In this document: positions 4,938 to 6,448 of the stretch, in pieces
Layout: the number at the start of each line of letters is the position of its first letter
How positions within the stretch are numbered: position 1 is the stretch's first letter
DNA from: CAYVSP01 sp964453655
GTDB lineage: Bacteria; Patescibacteriota; Saccharimonadia; Saccharimonadales; CAYVSP01
Direction of reading: 5' to 3'
Assembly (NCBI GenBank): GCA_964453655.1
Contig: CAYVSP010000028.1
Span: 1-6,448 of the forward strand
Length of the DNA stretch: 6,448 nt
Made by a program: the position numbers and the translations under genes
The notes under the pieces: model-generated
Databases searched by the model: none
What the model saw: the letters and a program-made list of their open reading frames with translations, nothing else
Told to the model about the DNA's origin: nothing

Positions 4938-4967
4938 TTGTCGGAAAAGCAAAAACAGGAGTAAACT
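4938..4967 (+). promoter_or_regulatory. Predicted promoter of the ABC transporter operon
   Basis: TTGTCG (4938-4943), an 18-base spacer and TAAACT (4962-4967) lie upstream of the ATPase gene. The start would fall near 4974-4975, leaving only about 3 bases before ATG 4978. CAGGAG (4956-4961) is 16 bases from the ATG, too far for a normal ribosome site. Confidence 0.4.
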
Positions 4968-4977
4968 AAACTGACTA

Positions 4978-5847
4978 ATGCCATTAATTGAACTAAAAGA
5001 CGTCAGTAAACTGTACGGCTTCGGCGATGCCACGACCGTAGCCCTTGATGAAGTTAATCTGGTGATTGAAAAGGGCGAATTTGTGGCTATCATGGGTCCG
5101 AGTGGATCAGGTAAGACAACGCTCATGAATATAATTGGATTATTAGATCGCCCGACCCATGGCACGCACGATCTTAACGGTCGTTCGGTTGCTCGCTTGC
5201 GAGCCAATAAACGAGCGCATGAAAGGCGTGACCGTATAGGCTTTGTCTTCCAATATGCCAGTCTCATTCCCCGCTTAAATGTACTTGAAAATGTGGCATT
5301 ACCACTTGTTTACAAAGGCGTATCTGTTAAACGCCGATTGAGACAAGCTAGCAACCTGCTGGACTTAGTCGGTTTGCTCGATCGAGAATATTTTATGCCC
5401 AGACAACTTAGTGGGGGCCAAGCCCAACGCGCTGCTATCGCTAGAGCGCTTATTAATAATCCCAGTCTTATTATTGCCGATGAACCAACTGGTAATCTCG
5501 ACAGCGCTGCCAGCTTGTTAGTTATGGAGCTATTGAGTGAAATACACCAAACCGGGAATACGATTTTGATGGTAACCCATAATCCTGAACTAACTCGTTA
5601 TGCTAATCGAGTGGTTTATATGCGTGATGGCGAGATTATTCATGACGAGCAAACAGCCATCGGTGATGTGCCAAGACGGGCCCGCCGACTAATTTTTGAA
5701 CTTCCTAAAAAGTCCGAGGAGGATCATTTAGCGGGAGTTTCAGAGCTGATGAAAGCAATCCCCAAAGATGCCCCAGTCGCCAACAAACGAGGCCGTAAAG
5801 AAGCCGCAAAAGGCAAACGGAGCCGAGCCAGAAGGAAAAACAGCTGA
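4978..5847 (+). CDS. MacB/LolD-type ABC transporter ATP-binding protein
   Basis: This 289-residue cytoplasmic ATPase powers the permease encoded next. Visible motifs are Walker A GPSGSGKT (40-47), the Q-loop GFVFQ with Gln92, PRLNVLENVALPL (98-110) typical of the MacB/LolD group, signature LSGGQAQRAAIARAL (144-158), Walker B LIIADEP with Asp168 and Glu169, D-loop GNLD (172-175), and H-loop VTHN with His201. The canonical domain ends near residue 228. About 60 more residues follow, ending in a strongly basic Lys/Arg-rich tail (270-288) not usual in LolD-type ATPases. An in-frame TGA at 4972-4974 fixes ATG 4978 as the first possible start. The stop overlaps the permease start by one base (TGATG). 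The family exports peptides, toxins or lipoproteins, or acts mechanically on the envelope; the substrate here is unknown. Confidence 0.93.
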   Translation: MPLIELKDVSKLYGFGDATTVALDEVNLVIEKGEFVAIMGPSGSGKTTLMNIIGLLDRPTHGTHDLNGRSVARLRANKRAHERRDRIGFVFQYASLIPRLNVLENVALPLVYKGVSVKRRLRQASNLLDLVGLLDREYFMPRQLSGGQAQRAAIARALINNPSLIIADEPTGNLDSAASLLVMELLSEIHQTGNTILMVTHNPELTRYANRVVYMRDGEIIHDEQTAIGDVPRRARRLIFELPKKSEEDHLAGVSELMKAIPKDAPVANKRGRKEAAKGKRSRARRKNS

Positions 5848-6448
5848 TGTTTAATGACAGTCTCAAGATTGCTCTAGACTCTTTTAAGAGTGCCAAAGGT
5901 CGTAACTTACTAACTCTAGTCGGGATTATGGTTGGTGTCGTATCAATCGTTACTATCGTGAGCCTTGGCGAGGGCTTACGCCATCAGGTCAAAAACCAAA
6001 TTGGCTCGTTTGGCAGCGACTTTATCACTATTCAACCAGGCCAAACAGTAACTCGTGATAAAAACGGTAAGATATCAAGCGGAAAACTCTTTCCTGGAGT
6101 CAGCAGCGGTAGCTTGAGTGAAGATGATGTTCTGCTGGTCAGAAAGACCACAGGGGTTAAGGCAACTGCACCGTTAGGTATAACGTCAGGGGCAATAGAT
6201 GCTGGCAATAAGCAAATGCCTAACGTTCAGCTGTTAGCAACGACGGCTGATTTTCCGGATATTTTTCAGCGCAAGGTTTTATATGGCGGTTTTTTTAGTG
6301 ACTCTGAGGACACCAAAAATATAGCAATCCTGGGTAGGGCCGTTGCCCAGCAATTATTTGATGAAAATGTGCCGATTGGCCGCAGCTTTAGAATTCGCGG
6401 ACAAAGCTATTTGGTGCGAGGTATCTTTGAAGATTTTCCGCCTAATCC
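5847..6448 (+). CDS. MacB/FtsX-type ABC transporter permease, N-terminal 200 residues
   Basis: The frame starts at ATG 5847, overlapping the ATPase stop by one base, and is still open at the window edge. It begins MFNDSLKIALDSFKSAKGRN, the usual amphipathic start of MacB permeases. One membrane segment follows (about 21-40, LLTLVGIMVG...IVSL), then GEGLRHQVKNQIGSFGSDFI, typical of the junction to the extracytoplasmic domain. A MacB periplasmic-core-like region follows, with ILGRAVAQQLFDENVPIGRSF (161-181) and an RIRGQSYLVRGIFED stretch near the edge; both patterns are hallmarks of the family. The three C-terminal membrane helices would lie beyond the window. It should form a homodimer with the ATPase. 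In cells lacking a Gram-negative outer membrane such pairs work without TolC (inference). Confidence 0.92.
   Translation, partial: MFNDSLKIALDSFKSAKGRNLLTLVGIMVGVVSIVTIVSLGEGLRHQVKNQIGSFGSDFITIQPGQTVTRDKNGKISSGKLFPGVSSGSLSEDDVLLVRKTTGVKATAPLGITSGAIDAGNKQMPNVQLLATTADFPDIFQRKVLYGGFFSDSEDTKNIAILGRAVAQQLFDENVPIGRSFRIRGQSYLVRGIFEDFPPN

Noticed and set aside
4762..4977. Integration site at the tRNA-Ser gene
   Set aside because: No integrase gene or second copy of the tRNA 3' end is visible, and flanking genes look resident.
4788..5267. 159-codon minus-strand frame across the spacer and the ABC ATPase start
   Set aside because: It is antisense to the clearly conserved Walker A region and includes the palindrome; it has no recognisable protein motif.

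Overview
The window looks like chromosomal DNA of a small-genome bacterium, most likely Candidatus Saccharibacteria (TM7) or a related Patescibacteria lineage. That placement is an inference from protein flavour: the PyrH active-site variant, a small two-cysteine type IV pilin, a MacB-type exporter, and a proline iminopeptidase beside a HAD phosphatase. No database search was possible. UGA acts as a normal stop in at least three genes whose ends abut or overlap the next start, so the UGA=Gly code of Gracilibacteria/Absconditabacteria does not fit.

Layout. Positions 1-1941 (minus) hold a very compact operon, read right to left: a previously uncalled 56-residue small ORF, exodeoxyribonuclease III (xth), proline iminopeptidase (pip), and the first 18 codons of a HAD phosphatase. 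Every junction overlaps or abuts. A 43-nt hairpin inside the small ORF ends one base before the xth ATG, which suggests translational coupling. Positions 1942-1990 are a short divergent promoter region; pyrH (UMP kinase) follows on the plus strand to 2704 and ends at a bidirectional terminator shared with a convergent type IV pilin gene (2777-3226, minus).

Positions 3346-4179 (minus) encode a class I SAM-dependent methyltransferase. An intergenic stretch of about 190 bases with hairpins separates it from an 86-residue protein of unknown function (4372-4632, minus), which lies just downstream of a tRNA-Ser(GGA) gene (4672-4761, minus). After a 216-base spacer holding a 71-nt imperfect palindrome, a MacB/LolD-type ABC ATPase (4978-5847, plus) overlaps a MacB-type permease that runs off the window's end.

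The most notable signal is in the start sites. At three minus-strand genes (small ORF, methyltransferase, 86-residue protein) a sigma70-like -10 hexamer is followed by exactly 7 bases and then the ATG. pyrH has 8 bases after an extended -10. None of the four has a usable Shine-Dalgarno sequence, so leaderless mRNAs are predicted. This also corrects two gene starts that the longest open frame would place too far upstream, one of them inside the tRNA.

No gene-free stretch exceeds 300 bases.
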